Of a stretch of DNA of 64,000 nt, positions 33,684-41,839 are shown piece by piece; within the stretch, counting starts at the first letter, position 1; each line of letters begins with the position of its first letter. The notes beneath the pieces are model-generated. The model had not been told where the DNA came from and made no database searches. It was given only the letters and a program-made list of their open reading frames with translations. This DNA is from Actinoplanes derwentensis (lineage in GTDB: Bacteria; Actinomycetota; Actinomycetes; Mycobacteriales; Micromonosporaceae), in contig NZ_LT629758.1 of the NCBI RefSeq assembly GCF_900104725.1, positions 1,488,001 to 1,552,000 on the forward strand, given 5' to 3'. The translations under genes were made by a program, and so were the position numbers.

Positions 33684-34582
33684 ACACCGCGATCCCCGAC
33701 CTGACGGACAAGGTCGCCGTCGTCACCGGCGCGACCGGCGGCATGGGCCAGATCATCGCCGCCGACCTCGCCCGAGCGGGCGCACACGTGATCATCATCG
33801 CCCGCGACCCGGCCCGCATCGAACCGCTGGCAGCGAACCGGTTCGAGGTCGTCACCGGAGATCTGTCCCGCCGCGAGGACGTCCGGACCGCCGCGCGGAT
33901 GATCGCGGACCGGCACGACCGGATCCACCTGTTGATCAACAACGCCGGAGCCCACTTCCCTGGACACCACGTCTCGGCCGACGGCATCGAGATGCACATC
34001 GCCCTCGACTACCTCGCCGCCTACGGACTCATGACCCTGCTGGACGGCCCGCTCCGGCGCGGCCGGGCGCGCGTGGTGAACGTCGCCAGCGACACCCTCA
34101 ACGACACCCGCCAGGTCAAACTCGCCGGTCGTCCCCGCCCGGCGACCCTCGACCTGACCGGCGTCGACGACCTGGCCCAGTTGAACCCGGTGGCCGGGTT
34201 CGTGCCGTTCCAGGCGTACGCCCGCGCGAAGCTGATGACCGTCACCGCCGGTCACGCAGTGGCCCGTGACCTCGCCGCCGACGGGGTGACCGTCAACGCC
34301 CTGCACCCCGGGATCGTGGCCACCGACATCATCGATGACCTGATCCCCGTACCGATGCGCCCGTTCCGTGCCTTGATCCGCCGCAGCCTCCTCACCCCGG
34401 CCCAGGGCGCGCAGGGCACGCTGCGCCTCGCCACCGATCCCCGCCTGGCGGGCGTGACCGGCGGCTACTTCAACCGCGACATCGCGACGACCACACCGCC
34501 GGTGTCCCATGACCCCGACACCCAGCGGAGACTTCTCGCACTCAGCGAACGCCACTTCGCCCTAGAGCGCGGGCTACGGTGA
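33680..34582 (+). CDS. Short-chain dehydrogenase/reductase
   Basis: 300 aa from the ATG at 33680. Cofactor loop TGATGGMG, NNAG-type LLINNAGAHF, catalytic Ser in NVASDTLND and the Tyr-Lys pair AYARAK. The C-terminal part (VNALHPGIVATDIIDDL) is that of retinol dehydrogenase-like SDRs. A complete classical SDR, coupled to the preceding oxidoreductase and, by a 4-nt gap, close to the methyltransferase, so a three-gene unit is likely. Confidence 0.93.
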   Translation: MNTAIPDLTDKVAVVTGATGGMGQIIAADLARAGAHVIIIARDPARIEPLAANRFEVVTGDLSRREDVRTAARMIADRHDRIHLLINNAGAHFPGHHVSADGIEMHIALDYLAAYGLMTLLDGPLRRGRARVVNVASDTLNDTRQVKLAGRPRPATLDLTGVDDLAQLNPVAGFVPFQAYARAKLMTVTAGHAVARDLAADGVTVNALHPGIVATDIIDDLIPVPMRPFRALIRRSLLTPAQGAQGTLRLATDPRLAGVTGGYFNRDIATTTPPVSHDPDTQRRLLALSERHFALERGLR

Positions 34583-34586
34583 AACG

Positions 34587-35195
34587 ATGATCGACTCGCC
34601 TTCCACCGACAACCTGTGGCTTCAGAAGATCGCCGCTGACCCGGGCCACTCCCAGTGGTACATCGAACGGTTCCGGATCATGGAATCCCGCGGCGACGAC
34701 CTCGGCGGTGAGGCCCGGATGATCGACGCCATGCTGCCGCGCGGAGCCGACGTCCTGGACGCCGGGTGTGGCACCGGCCGGGTCGGCGGGCGCCTCGCCG
34801 CCGCCGGGCACCGGGTCACCGGCGTCGACCTGGACGCCACCCTGATCGCCGAAGCGCAGGCACAGCATCCCGGCTCGTCATGGCAGGTCGGTGACCTCAG
34901 CACCCTCGCCCTGCCCGGCCGGTTCGACCTGATCGTGTGCGCGGGCAACGTGATGGCGTTCGCCGGGCCGTCGCAGCGGGCCGGCATCCTGCGGGGCTTC
35001 GCCGGGCACCTCGCCGAGGGCGGCCGGGCCGTCGTCGGCTTCGGGGCGGGCCGCGGTTACGAGTTCGACGACTTCCTCGCTGACGCCCAGACGGGCGGGC
35101 TCGCCCCCGAGCTGCTGCTGAGCACCTGGGATCTGCGCCCGTTCACCCCGGTCGCCGACTTCCTCGTGGCGATCCTCCGGGCCGCTGATCAGTAG
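34587..35195 (+). CDS. Class I SAM-dependent methyltransferase
   Basis: 202 aa. SAM-binding motif I VLDAGCGTGRVGGRLA, motif II acidic residue in VTGVDLD, and FDLIVCAGNVMAFA in the motif IV position. Resembles small-molecule methyltransferases of the Methyltransf_25 type. It immediately follows the SDR. Its 3' end overlaps the convergent DUF6232 gene by 7 nt. Confidence 0.92.
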   Translation: MIDSPSTDNLWLQKIAADPGHSQWYIERFRIMESRGDDLGGEARMIDAMLPRGADVLDAGCGTGRVGGRLAAAGHRVTGVDLDATLIAEAQAQHPGSSWQVGDLSTLALPGRFDLIVCAGNVMAFAGPSQRAGILRGFAGHLAEGGRAVVGFGAGRGYEFDDFLADAQTGGLAPELLLSTWDLRPFTPVADFLVAILRAADQ

Positions 35196-35485
35196 TGGTT
35201 GCCGGGGTGATTCTCCAAGGCGCGCCGTAACGCCCGGCACACCATGTTGAAGACCCGGGGATCCGGGTGTTCGTAGATGACCACCACCATGCCGCGGTGC
35301 CAGGCCCGCAGACGGAAGCCCCGGGACCGCCGCCACAGCCGCCACCACGGGCCGTCGAGAGCCTCGGTGGTGACGTCGCTGATCTCGGCGATCGCGAACG
35401 CGTCCTGGCCGTCCGCCGAGTAGTGCACGAAGTGTTCGTTCGTGACCTCGGCGGTCGGCCCGCGGTAATACACCACCCTGCGCAC
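35189..35485 (-). CDS. DUF6232-like small protein
   Basis: 98 aa with a GTG start. Begins VVYYRGPTAEVTNEHFVHY, continues FAIAEISDV, and ends in NMVCRALRRALENHPGN; this matches my recollection of DUF6232, an actinobacterial family of unknown function that usually has membrane helices in the middle. Here the middle is short and only weakly hydrophobic (GMVVVIYEHP). It may be soluble. Confidence 0.7.
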   Translation of the reverse strand: MRRVVYYRGPTAEVTNEHFVHYSADGQDAFAIAEISDVTTEALDGPWWRLWRRSRGFRLRAWHRGMVVVIYEHPDPRVFNMVCRALRRALENHPGNHY

Positions 35486-35524
35486 CAGGTCATGGTCACA
35501 TGACCGTCGACAGTGCTCAATGCG

Positions 35525-35977
35525 TCAGGTTTTCCGGTATGGCCCGGCCGGGATGTCGGCGGCCAGGATCCACGTCTCCCACTCCTCGGTGCTCACCGAC
35601 GTGGCGCAGCGGCCGTCCGGGGAGAGCGCGACGAAACCGATCGACTGGCCGGGCAACCCGACCCGGCTGGCGCGGGGTGCAACCGTGCCGATCCGGACCC
35701 GCAGCCACGGCAGGCGGCCCGCGCCCTCGACCGAGAGCAGAACCGTTCCGTCGTCGGCGATCGTGCCGTTCTCCCTGCTCAGGCGAAGCCATTCACGGTC
35801 CAGGTGACCGTCGGGGTCGGCTTCGTGGTCGGAGATCCGGACGGCCGGCACCACCGACGCGCGGATGAACGGTTTCCACACGGTCATCGGTTCCGGCTGA
35901 AACGCGGGGTCCACGAAATCCTCGACGGTGAAACCGGCTCGGGCCACCACGGCCCGGACCGTCTGCGGGTCGGCCAT
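35525..35977 (-). CDS. Protein of unknown function
   Basis: 150 aa. ATG at 35977 chosen because GAGGAG lies 5 nt upstream. No family recognised. It starts with a short helix (DPQTVRAVVARAGFTVEDFVD) and then is rich in beta strands (MTVWKPFIRASVVPAVRISD, TVLLSVEGAGRLPWLRVRIG, SIGFVALSPDGRCATSVS). It is predicted cytoplasmic. Divergent from the GrpB remnant. Confidence 0.7.
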   Translation of the reverse strand: MADPQTVRAVVARAGFTVEDFVDPAFQPEPMTVWKPFIRASVVPAVRISDHEADPDGHLDREWLRLSRENGTIADDGTVLLSVEGAGRLPWLRVRIGTVAPRASRVGLPGQSIGFVALSPDGRCATSVSTEEWETWILAADIPAGPYRKT

Positions 35978-36023
35978 CAGTGCTCCTCGGGACGCCGTCA
36001 TCGGGGGTTCGTAGCATGGTGGC

Positions 36024-36281
36024 ATGCCGGACGCGGAACGGCAGGACCCGATTCGAATGGTGTCCTACGACACTGCCTGGAAACCCGATTTCGAGCGCGA
36101 GCGGGTACGGGTCGAGAACCTGCGGTCGTGTCCGGAGGCCGCGGCCGATTACGGCCGGATCAAGACCGCGCCGGCCGCCGAGGACGACACGGACCGGCGG
36201 CGTTGTCGGGCGGCCAAGGCGCCGTTCATCCGTGCCGTCCTCGACCGGCTTCAGTCCGGCGGCAGTTCGGATTCGCGGTAG
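36024..36281 (+). pseudogene. Internally deleted GrpB (UPF0157) remnant
   Basis: 85 aa open frame. The first part, IRMVSYDTAWKPDFERERVRV, is the conserved N-terminus of GrpB-family nucleotidyltransferase-like proteins. The rest, LRSCPEAAADYGRIKTA followed by AAKAPFIRAVLDRL, is the conserved C-terminus. The roughly 90 residues between (normally including IEHIGSTAVPGL and the catalytic region) are missing. The deletion is in frame. The 3' end overlaps the sigma-partner gene by 31 nt. Not expected to be active. Confidence 0.7.
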
Positions 36282-37027
36282 GTCATCGGGCCCGCCGAGC
36301 CGTGGACCACGAACCGCAGCTCGTCGGCCTTGCCGTTGCCCTCCCGGCCGGGCCACCAGGCCAGCCACCAGCCCGCGCGGGTGGTCGCCCGGATCGTGGT
36401 GCCGCCGGGCAGGATCACGTCCACATCGGTGACACCCGGTCCGGCCCGGCCGACCACCTGCGAATACCACGTGCCGTTACCGCCGGCGCCCTGCGATATG
36501 ACGCTCACCTGATCGGCGGGTGGGACCGGCGACTCCGGGTCGAGCAGTGACGCCCCGGCCACTCCGTCCGCGGGGTCGAGGATGTCGCAGACCACTAGGC
36601 CGTCGTCGTCCTTGGCGATGAGCAGGGTCGTGGCGATCCCGCGCCGTTCGGCGAGCAGCACGTCGCCGGCTGTCGGCTGCCGGATCCAGCCGGTCGACCA
36701 TCCGGAGGCGCACTGCTGGGCCTCGGGAAGGGCTTCGGTGGAGGTCAGCCGGTCCGGGACCGGGGTCCACGAGGCGTAGGCGGCGTCGAGGTCACCCGGG
36801 AGCAGCGAGGGCACGGCCAGCACGCCAACCACGGCGGCACACGCGACGGCGGCCACGCTGACCACGAGCCGCCAGCGCGCGGCGAAACCCGTCTGGGTGG
36901 CGAAACCCGTCTGGGCGGGGGATCGGGTCAGTTCGTCGACGAACGCTGCGGACCGGGCCCGTCGTGCGGGATCCGGTTCCCAGTCGCGGGACGGGTCGAG
37001 CGCCGACAGTTCTTCCAGTTCGTTCAT
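36251..37027 (-). CDS. Membrane protein, probable partner (anti-sigma-like) of the ECF sigma factor
   Basis: 258 aa. A cytoplasmic N-terminal 50 residues (ELEELSALDPSRDWEPDPARRARS) contain a 6-residue duplication TGFATQTGFA. One membrane helix follows (residues about 52-75, WRLVVSVAAVACAAVVGVLAV), then an external domain with a Cys pair. This is the usual layout of membrane partners encoded behind actinobacterial sigma factors. The ATG overlaps the sigma gene stop by 4 nt. No zinc anti-sigma motif (HxxxCxxC) is seen, so its action is not certain. Confidence 0.8.
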   Translation of the reverse strand: MNELEELSALDPSRDWEPDPARRARSAAFVDELTRSPAQTGFATQTGFAARWRLVVSVAAVACAAVVGVLAVPSLLPGDLDAAYASWTPVPDRLTSTEALPEAQQCASGWSTGWIRQPTAGDVLLAERRGIATTLLIAKDDDGLVVCDILDPADGVAGASLLDPESPVPPADQVSVISQGAGGNGTWYSQVVGRAGPGVTDVDVILPGGTTIRATTRAGWWLAWWPGREGNGKADELRFVVHGSAGPMTYRESELPPD

Positions 37028-37557
37028 GCGGGACTCCAGGACGGGGCGGGCCGGGGTGCGGGCTGGGACATGGCGTCGCGCAGGCGGCGGCGGGCCCGGC
37101 TCAACCGCATCCGGTAGGTGGTCGGGCGGCAGCCCAGCACGGTCGCCGCCTGGGTGTCGGTCAGCCCGTCGAACGCCACCAGCGCAAGCACCTCATGGTC
37201 GGCGGCACTCAGCGTCCACCAGGCGCGGACGAGATCTATGCGGGCCACCACCCCGGGCGCCCGGTCGTCGGAGACCATGCGCACGTCCACGACGGCGTGC
37301 CGGTTCCGGGTCCGGGACTGGGCGGCCATCACGTTGCGGGCCACCCCGAACAACCAGGGCACCGCGTCGCCGGGCAGTTCCCCCAGCCGGCGCCAGGCGA
37401 TCATGAAGACGGTCGACACGATGTCGTCGACCTCGTCGTCGGGGACCCGCCGCCGGACGAAGCGCATCAGATCGGTGTACGCCGCGTCGTGCAGGCGCCG
37501 AAAGTGTTCCTCGGAAGTCACATCTGGATATGTCGCATCGACCCTCAGGTGTAACAC
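37024..37557 (-). CDS. ECF-type RNA polymerase sigma factor
   Basis: 177 aa. Sigma region 2: YTDLMRFVRRRVPDDEVDDIVSTVFMIAWRRLG; only part is quoted here as DDIVSTVFMIAWRR. Region 4: LSAADHEVLALVAFDGLTDTQ and AATVLGCRPTTYRMRLSRAR. Start uncertain: GTG 37557 is the longest, and GTG 37521 gives the more usual TSEEHFRRLHDAAY start. In operon with the membrane protein downstream. The stimulus and target promoters are unknown. Confidence 0.93.
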   Translation of the reverse strand: MLHLRVDATYPDVTSEEHFRRLHDAAYTDLMRFVRRRVPDDEVDDIVSTVFMIAWRRLGELPGDAVPWLFGVARNVMAAQSRTRNRHAVVDVRMVSDDRAPGVVARIDLVRAWWTLSAADHEVLALVAFDGLTDTQAATVLGCRPTTYRMRLSRARRRLRDAMSQPAPRPAPSWSPA

Positions 37558-37583
37558 CTCAATTCTTCGCCGATGCGGATCCG

Positions 37584-37673
37584 CTGTCCGGGCCGACGCT
37601 GACCGGGAGTCATCACGACGCCGACGATCTGGTCCAGGACGCGCTGCTCAAGCTACGGCCATGGCGTCGGCCC
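37584..37673 (+). pseudogene. Sigma-factor region 2 fragment
   Basis: In the plus frame, LTGSHHDADDLVQDALLKL is the diagnostic region-2 helix of SigE-type ECF sigma factors. Only about 30 codons are recognisable, with no start, no region 4 and a degenerate continuation (RPWRRPWPAPWPAS). It is head-to-head with an intact ECF sigma gene but is not a copy of it. Confidence 0.55.
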
Positions 37674-37719
37674 TGGCCGGCGCCATGGCCGGCGTCGACA
37701 GCGACCATGCCGGAGATGT

Positions 37720-38043
37720 CTACCCCAACGCCTGCGGCGGTGGGCGGTCAGACGGCGGCGTACTCACGAGCCGGGTGCCTCCGCCGTCGCGTTTCGCCTC
37801 GTACATGGCTACGTCGGCGGTCCGGAGGAGGTCGTTGACGATGTCCTCGGTGCGGGCACCGGTTTCGAGGTCGAGACCCGCCGGGACGAGGACGCCGATC
37901 GAGGCGCCGACCGCGACCGGTACGCCGTCCACCGTGACGGGCTGCACGATGGTGTCCTCGATCCGGGCCGCTAGGGCGGCGATGTCCGGTTCTGCCAAAC
38001 CGGTGCGGATCACGAAGGGGTTCTGCTCTGCGGAATGGAATCG
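37720..38043 (-). pseudogene. C-terminal half of a GGDEF domain
   Basis: The minus frame reads FVIRTGLAEPDIAALAARIE, QPVTVDGVPVAVGASIGV, then DLLRTADVAMYEAKRDGGG before its stop: the second half of a diguanylate cyclase domain. The GGDEF signature and all of the N-terminal half are missing. The sequence upstream of FVIR is unrelated low-quality frame, so the gene was cut by a rearrangement. Confidence 0.75.
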
Positions 38044-38097
38044 ACTGTCGGTTCGAGGTCTGCCCTGATCACGCCGGAGATGCTGCTGGCGGGTTGT

Positions 38098-38283
38098 GGG
38101 CGGCCCGGGTTCGGGCGTGTGGCCCTGGTACGGGGGGCCGCGGGCGTACCGGAAATCGTCACTCAGTCCTTTGTCCCGCTGACCGGGACCTCGAGCCGGC
38201 AGCTCGCCGCACATTGTCATCAGGTGGCTCGGCATGCGGACGAACTACAGAACGCCATTTTCGGGGGCGACGACCCGGCGTAG
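38098..38283 (+). other. Possible 3' gene fragment of unknown type
   Basis: The frame GRPGFGRVALVRGAAG followed by SFVPLTGTSSRQLAAHCHQV and ADELQNAIFGGDDPA has protein-like composition but no convincing start. It may be the end of another decayed gene. No family recognised. Confidence 0.3.
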
Positions 38284-38465
38284 TCAATGAGCGAAAGCAG
38301 CCGAGAAATTTCGGCTCGCCGGAAACTGTCCCCTGACCGGCGACATCCCGGCAGATCGGGCCGCGACCCGACAAGCGTGACCGGCGATGCCCGCCTGCGC
38401 CACGTCATTTCGACTGGTCGGGCCGCGCAGTCCATGGCTTGGGCCGATCCGCTCGCTCGGCCGGC

Positions 38466-38635
38466 ATGTACAAGGTGGTGCTCAGCGAGGCAGACGGCGT
38501 CGTGGATCTGGACGCCTGGCTCGACGGTGTCCTGCTTCTCCGGCTGTGACCCACTCCGTGGTTGCCGTCGCAGCCGCGGCGGCGCTGGCAGGAGCTGTTC
38601 TCGGACCCGCCGCCACCCGGCCGGTTGCCGCGTAG
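38466..38635 (+). other. Two short open frames in the decay zone
   Basis: An ATG at 38466 gives 27 codons (MYKVVLSEADGVVDLDAW and onward), and a GTG at 38546 in another frame gives a signal-peptide-like stretch (AVAAAAALAGAVLGPAAT) ending at 38635. Both look like isolated N-terminal scraps. No function can be assigned. Confidence 0.3.
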
Positions 38636-38671
38636 GTGGATCCGTTCACGTCCGGCGGCCTCGGGTCGGGC

Positions 38672-38971
38672 TCAAGGCCGCCGAACGGTACGGTTTCGCT
38701 CTCGCCGGAGGTGCGCCGGATGCAGCGCCCCGGGCAGGCTGACCAGGCCGTGACCGATGACGTACTGCCCGATCCCGTCCGACCGGATCGGCGGGATCGT
38801 GCAGTACGCGTACCCGGTCCGCGAGCAGCGCGCACTGCTCGGTGAAGGCTGCTCGCAGGTCGGCGAGCGTGGTGGCGACCGACGGTACGTCGACGAGCCG
38901 GTCTCCACCGGGCGGGTGTCGTGGTCACCGGTGCCGATCAGCAGCACGTGGGCATCGACGATTGAACGCAC
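38672..38971 (-). pseudogene. Frameshifted N-terminal fragment of a caspase-like effector gene
   Basis: Reading from the GTG at 38971: RSIVDAHVLLIGTGDHDTRP in one frame, then LVDVPSVATTLADLRAAF and DRVRVLHDPADPV in a second frame, then YVIGHGLVSLPGALH back in the first. Together these give the order of a caspase-like (CHAT/peptidase C14-type) domain up to the catalytic His in GHG. At least two frameshifts and loss of everything after the His, including the catalytic Cys, show that it is dead. Such domains front NACHT/WD40 or other conflict-system effectors in actinomycetes. Confidence 0.6.
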
Positions 38972-39018
38972 GCGGGCACGCTATCCACGATGGATCACGA
39001 TCCCCCCGAACGGCCGAT

Positions 39019-40137
39019 TCAGCTCGCCGGCAGGCTCCGCATCAGCGCCTCGACGCCGGCCCGGATGCCGGGCAGCAGGGCGTACAGGTGGTCGCCCGGG
39101 CACAGCGTCGCTCCGGCCGCAGGGTTGGCGTTGTGCCAGTCCTGGTGGCCGGCGATCGTGGCGATGGTCGCCGACACCCCGGACACCGGGTTCACATAGT
39201 TCGTGGTGCCCAGCGGGTCGAGCCGGGTCGCCGCCGCCAGCAGCGCCAGCACGTGGGTCAGCGATCGTGTCGCCGCGGCCGAGGGCGGGGCCGTCATGTA
39301 GTTGCCGAGCACGCAGATGCCGATGTTGCCGGCGTTGAAGCCGCCGACGTGACTACCGTTCACCATCATCGGCAGGCCGTCGCCGCCGAGGTCCGGCCCG
39401 AACACCGGGACCGGGCCTTCGTCGGAGTAGGTGCCTTCGTACACCACGCCCTTCTCGTCGATGATCAACTGGTAGCCGATGTCGCCCCAGTCGTTGACGA
39501 CTGCCTGGTTGTAGTAGATGCCACGGATGTGGGAGATCGGATCCGAGACCGGGACGTCCTCTCCGCTGTGGTGCACGGTGAGCGTCTGCACCGGGTGGAA
39601 CGCCGGTGGCGTGTCCAGCGTGCCGTCCGGGTTGAGGCGGTACGCCTCGTCGGCGCCCCACGCGGCCCGGCTCAGGTAGCGGGGACGGAACCCGGCCGGC
39701 GCCGACAGCGGCAGAGGAGCCTCCGGGGCGGCGGTCGCCCGGGCCGGGCCGTCCACGGTGTTCACCTCGGTGACCCGCACGGCGTTGCCGCGTACCTCGT
39801 AGTCGAGCGCCCCGGAGGCGGGAACCAGAGTGCGGCGCCGTACCGCGGAGCCGTCCGGGCCGCACGGGCAGCCGGTCACCGGCTGCCAAGGCTGCCAGCC
39901 GTCCACGGTCCTGATCCGTACCGAATCGGCGCCCGCGACCGACAGGTGGGTGAGCGGGAGCGTGGGCGTCACCGCGACGCCGGCCGGGATCGTGCCCCGG
40001 GCCGCCGACATGGTCTGCGGCACGGTCGGGCGAGTGGTGGCGGAGACAGCGGCAGCCGGGCCGGCCACGGCCACGGCCAGCGGAGACCCGACGGCGAGGC
40101 CGGTGGCGCCGCGAAACAGGGATCGACGAGAGAGCAT
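39019..40137 (-). CDS. Tat-exported PGRP-type N-acetylmuramoyl-L-alanine amidase
   Basis: 372 aa from the ATG at 40137, chosen because it starts a twin-arginine signal (LSRRSLFRGATGLAVG). Residues about 55-165 form a variable N-terminal beta region with a Cys pair (VTGCPCGPDG). The amidase_2/PGRP domain (about 180-350) has LTVHHSGED (zinc His), GDIGYQLIIDEKGVVYEGTY (Tyr) and AGHQDWHNANP plus TLCPGDHLYALLP (second His and Cys/Asp region). The enzyme cleaves the lactyl amide bond between MurNAc and the stem peptide outside the cell. Confidence 0.93.
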   Translation of the reverse strand: MLSRRSLFRGATGLAVGSPLAVAVAGPAAAVSATTRPTVPQTMSAARGTIPAGVAVTPTLPLTHLSVAGADSVRIRTVDGWQPWQPVTGCPCGPDGSAVRRRTLVPASGALDYEVRGNAVRVTEVNTVDGPARATAAPEAPLPLSAPAGFRPRYLSRAAWGADEAYRLNPDGTLDTPPAFHPVQTLTVHHSGEDVPVSDPISHIRGIYYNQAVVNDWGDIGYQLIIDEKGVVYEGTYSDEGPVPVFGPDLGGDGLPMMVNGSHVGGFNAGNIGICVLGNYMTAPPSAAATRSLTHVLALLAAATRLDPLGTTNYVNPVSGVSATIATIAGHQDWHNANPAAGATLCPGDHLYALLPGIRAGVEALMRSLPAS

Positions 40138-40553
40138 GGTTCGAGAACATATCAAAGCAGTCCAACTCGTATAGGTACCGTTATGCAGAGTAACCGCCAT
40201 TGGCGGCGGGTCTGAGAGGATTCACACCGGCGGCGAAGGCGAACGCCGTGTCCGACTGGACTGGAGGGCGTCGCGAGGGTGGGGTCGCCGGCCACCGCGG
40301 CGTACTCCGCAGCACCAGGTCGAGCGCGGGACTGACGAGCGACTGCCACACCGCGGCGGGTCGCCGAGCCCAGCCAGGGGTGTCACCCCGACAGACGCCT
40401 GAAGCAACGCGCCCAGCGCGAGCCCCGAGAGCGAAATACTCGCCGACACCGGGACGCAGCAGCCGGTACGGCCGGCTCAGTACTCATACGCGCAGGGGAC
40501 TCAGAGGGCCGGTTTCCTGCAGCGCGTTCCGGGGTGCCGGGTATTTTCGCGGA
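40138..40553. other. Intergenic region, nothing recognised
   Basis: 416 bp between the divergent amidase and acetyltransferase genes. It is longer than most gaps here. No frame on either strand gives a recognisable protein; short minus-strand frames such as LSGLALGALLQASVGVTPL could be remnants but match nothing I know. Confidence 0.5.
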
Positions 40554-41075
40554 ATGGACACAGTAACCCTCTCGGGCGCACGGGTGCGGCTCCGACCAGC
40601 GGTTGGGGACGATGTTCCGAGCTTGACGCGGATCCGGTCGACGCCAGAGGTGTACCGGCGATGGGGTGGCGGCGATGATCTGGCCGGTGTCGTCTCCACG
40701 GATCTCGCTGATCCTGGTGTGCATCTGCTGGTCATCCTGTTCGAAGACCGGGTCGTCGGCGCGATTCAGTGGAGCGAGGAGGACGACCCGGACTACCGGC
40801 ACGCCGGTATCGACATCTACCTTGATCCCGCGTTTCACCGTCGCGGGCTGGGAAGCGACGCCGTTCGCACCCTGGCCCGGCATCTGATCGACGACCGGGG
40901 TCACCATCGTCTGGTGATCGATCCCGCCGCGGACAACGATGCGGCGATCCGTTGCTACGCGACGATCGGCTTCCGGCAAGTGGGAGTCATGCGACGGTAC
41001 GAGCGCGGGCCCGACGGCGACTGGCACGACGGCCTGTTGATGGACATGCTCGCCCACGAGCTGGTGCGAACCTGA
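40554..41075 (+). CDS. GNAT acetyltransferase, AAC(6')-like
   Basis: 173 aa from the ATG at 40554. VRLRPAVGDDVPSLTRIRST, then YRHAGIDIYLDPAFHRRGLGSDA (acetyl-CoA loop RRGLGS), AADNDAAIRCYATIGFRQVG and VMRRYERGPDGDWHD. This pattern, in particular the ending, is close to the aminoglycoside 6'-N-acetyltransferase group of GNATs. Whether it gives resistance or acts on another amine is open. Upstream in-frame codons to 40200 are not coding-like. Confidence 0.87.
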   Translation: MDTVTLSGARVRLRPAVGDDVPSLTRIRSTPEVYRRWGGGDDLAGVVSTDLADPGVHLLVILFEDRVVGAIQWSEEDDPDYRHAGIDIYLDPAFHRRGLGSDAVRTLARHLIDDRGHHRLVIDPAADNDAAIRCYATIGFRQVGVMRRYERGPDGDWHDGLLMDMLAHELVRT

Positions 41076-41129
41076 ATCCCGGCTGAGCGACTCGAAAGAT
41101 TCCGCGCCCCACCCACCGACCGGTCGGGC

Positions 41130-41387
41130 TCATACGGGCCCTGATGACGGCGGGGTTGTTCGCAGCCGCAGGAGAGCGAAGGGTGGGTAGTCTTCCTCGA
41201 TCTCGGCCGTTCCGTCTGCCCAGGTGAACAGAAGCCAGCATCCGGCCTGCTTGACGAAGAACAGATTCCTGAATGGCGCGGTTTGGACGGCCAGCCAGCC
41301 GGCGACCTTGCCGTTGTGAACGAGCTCGGCGATCGTGCCGTCGAGGACCGCCAGCCGTGCGCTAAGGTCTCGACTCTCTTCGTTCAC
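41130..41387 (-). CDS. Small protein of unknown function
   Basis: 85 aa from the GTG at 41387. No family recognised. A helix (SRDLSARLAVLDGTIAELVH) is followed by beta strands with several aromatic residues (FRNLFFVKQAGCWLLFTWAD). It lies 12 nt after the stop of the next small gene upstream, so the two probably form one transcript. Confidence 0.55.
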   Translation of the reverse strand: MNEESRDLSARLAVLDGTIAELVHNGKVAGWLAVQTAPFRNLFFVKQAGCWLLFTWADGTAEIEEDYPPFALLRLRTTPPSSGPV

Positions 41388-41399
41388 CGGGTCATCCTG

Positions 41400-41675
41400 T
41401 CACTCCTCGTAGCCGAGATCTTCCTCGGAGTCCAGGCGCCACCCATCGTGCTGTTTGACCAGGAGAAATGCGGTGCGCTCAAAAACGTCGTAGTAGCCGG
41501 CATCCGGAGCGTGACCACACGTGAACCACCTCGCCTCGACCCGCGCCGCGTCCGGGGTCTCGCTGACGACAGTCACCATGTCCAGTGTCGAAGTTTCGCC
41601 GTGCTCACCGGTTTTGTTGCCGCTGTTCGCTTTGGCGTACTCAGCGCAAAAATCGGCAGGGTTCTGGAAGAGCAT
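41400..41675 (-). CDS. Small protein of unknown function, NTF2-like features
   Basis: 91 aa. Starts FQNPADFCAEYAKANSGNKT; the later part (ARVEARWFTCGHAPDAGYY, AFLLVKQHDGWRLDSEEDL) has the terminal strand pair WRLDSEED typical of small NTF2-like or lumazine-binding-like proteins, but the usual N-terminal helix is missing. First gene of a probable pair with the 85-aa protein. Confidence 0.6.
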   Translation of the reverse strand: MLFQNPADFCAEYAKANSGNKTGEHGETSTLDMVTVVSETPDAARVEARWFTCGHAPDAGYYDVFERTAFLLVKQHDGWRLDSEEDLGYEE

Positions 41676-41839
41676 CTGACCAACCCCTCAGGCCTGTATT
41701 CGATTGACCGGAAGCAATGCCGTCGCGTCGGGCATGGATTCTACCGTAGGGCCTGGCACAAGAGGGGCTGATGGCCTGGGCCGGCCGGGCGGTCAGGTGT
41801 TGCGACGGCCGTTGGGGGCTGAGCTGTTAGCGTGCGGCC

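Larger units (their letters stand above)
37558..39018. other. Gene-decay zone without an intact gene
   Basis: About 1.46 kb between the ECF sigma gene and the Tat-exported amidase gene. It holds the sigma-factor scrap, the GGDEF half-domain, unidentified scraps and the caspase-like remnant listed separately. Frames switch every 50-100 bp. No transposase or repeat was seen at its borders. Confidence 0.65.

Noticed and set aside
38842..40215. 457-aa plus-strand open frame
   Set aside because: Antisense to the PGRP-type amidase, which has signal peptide and zinc ligands; the shadow has none.
40138..40553. Possible hidden gene in the long gap before the acetyltransferase
   Set aside because: Frames on both strands lack ribosome sites, known motifs and consistent codon bias; could be remnant but cannot be supported.
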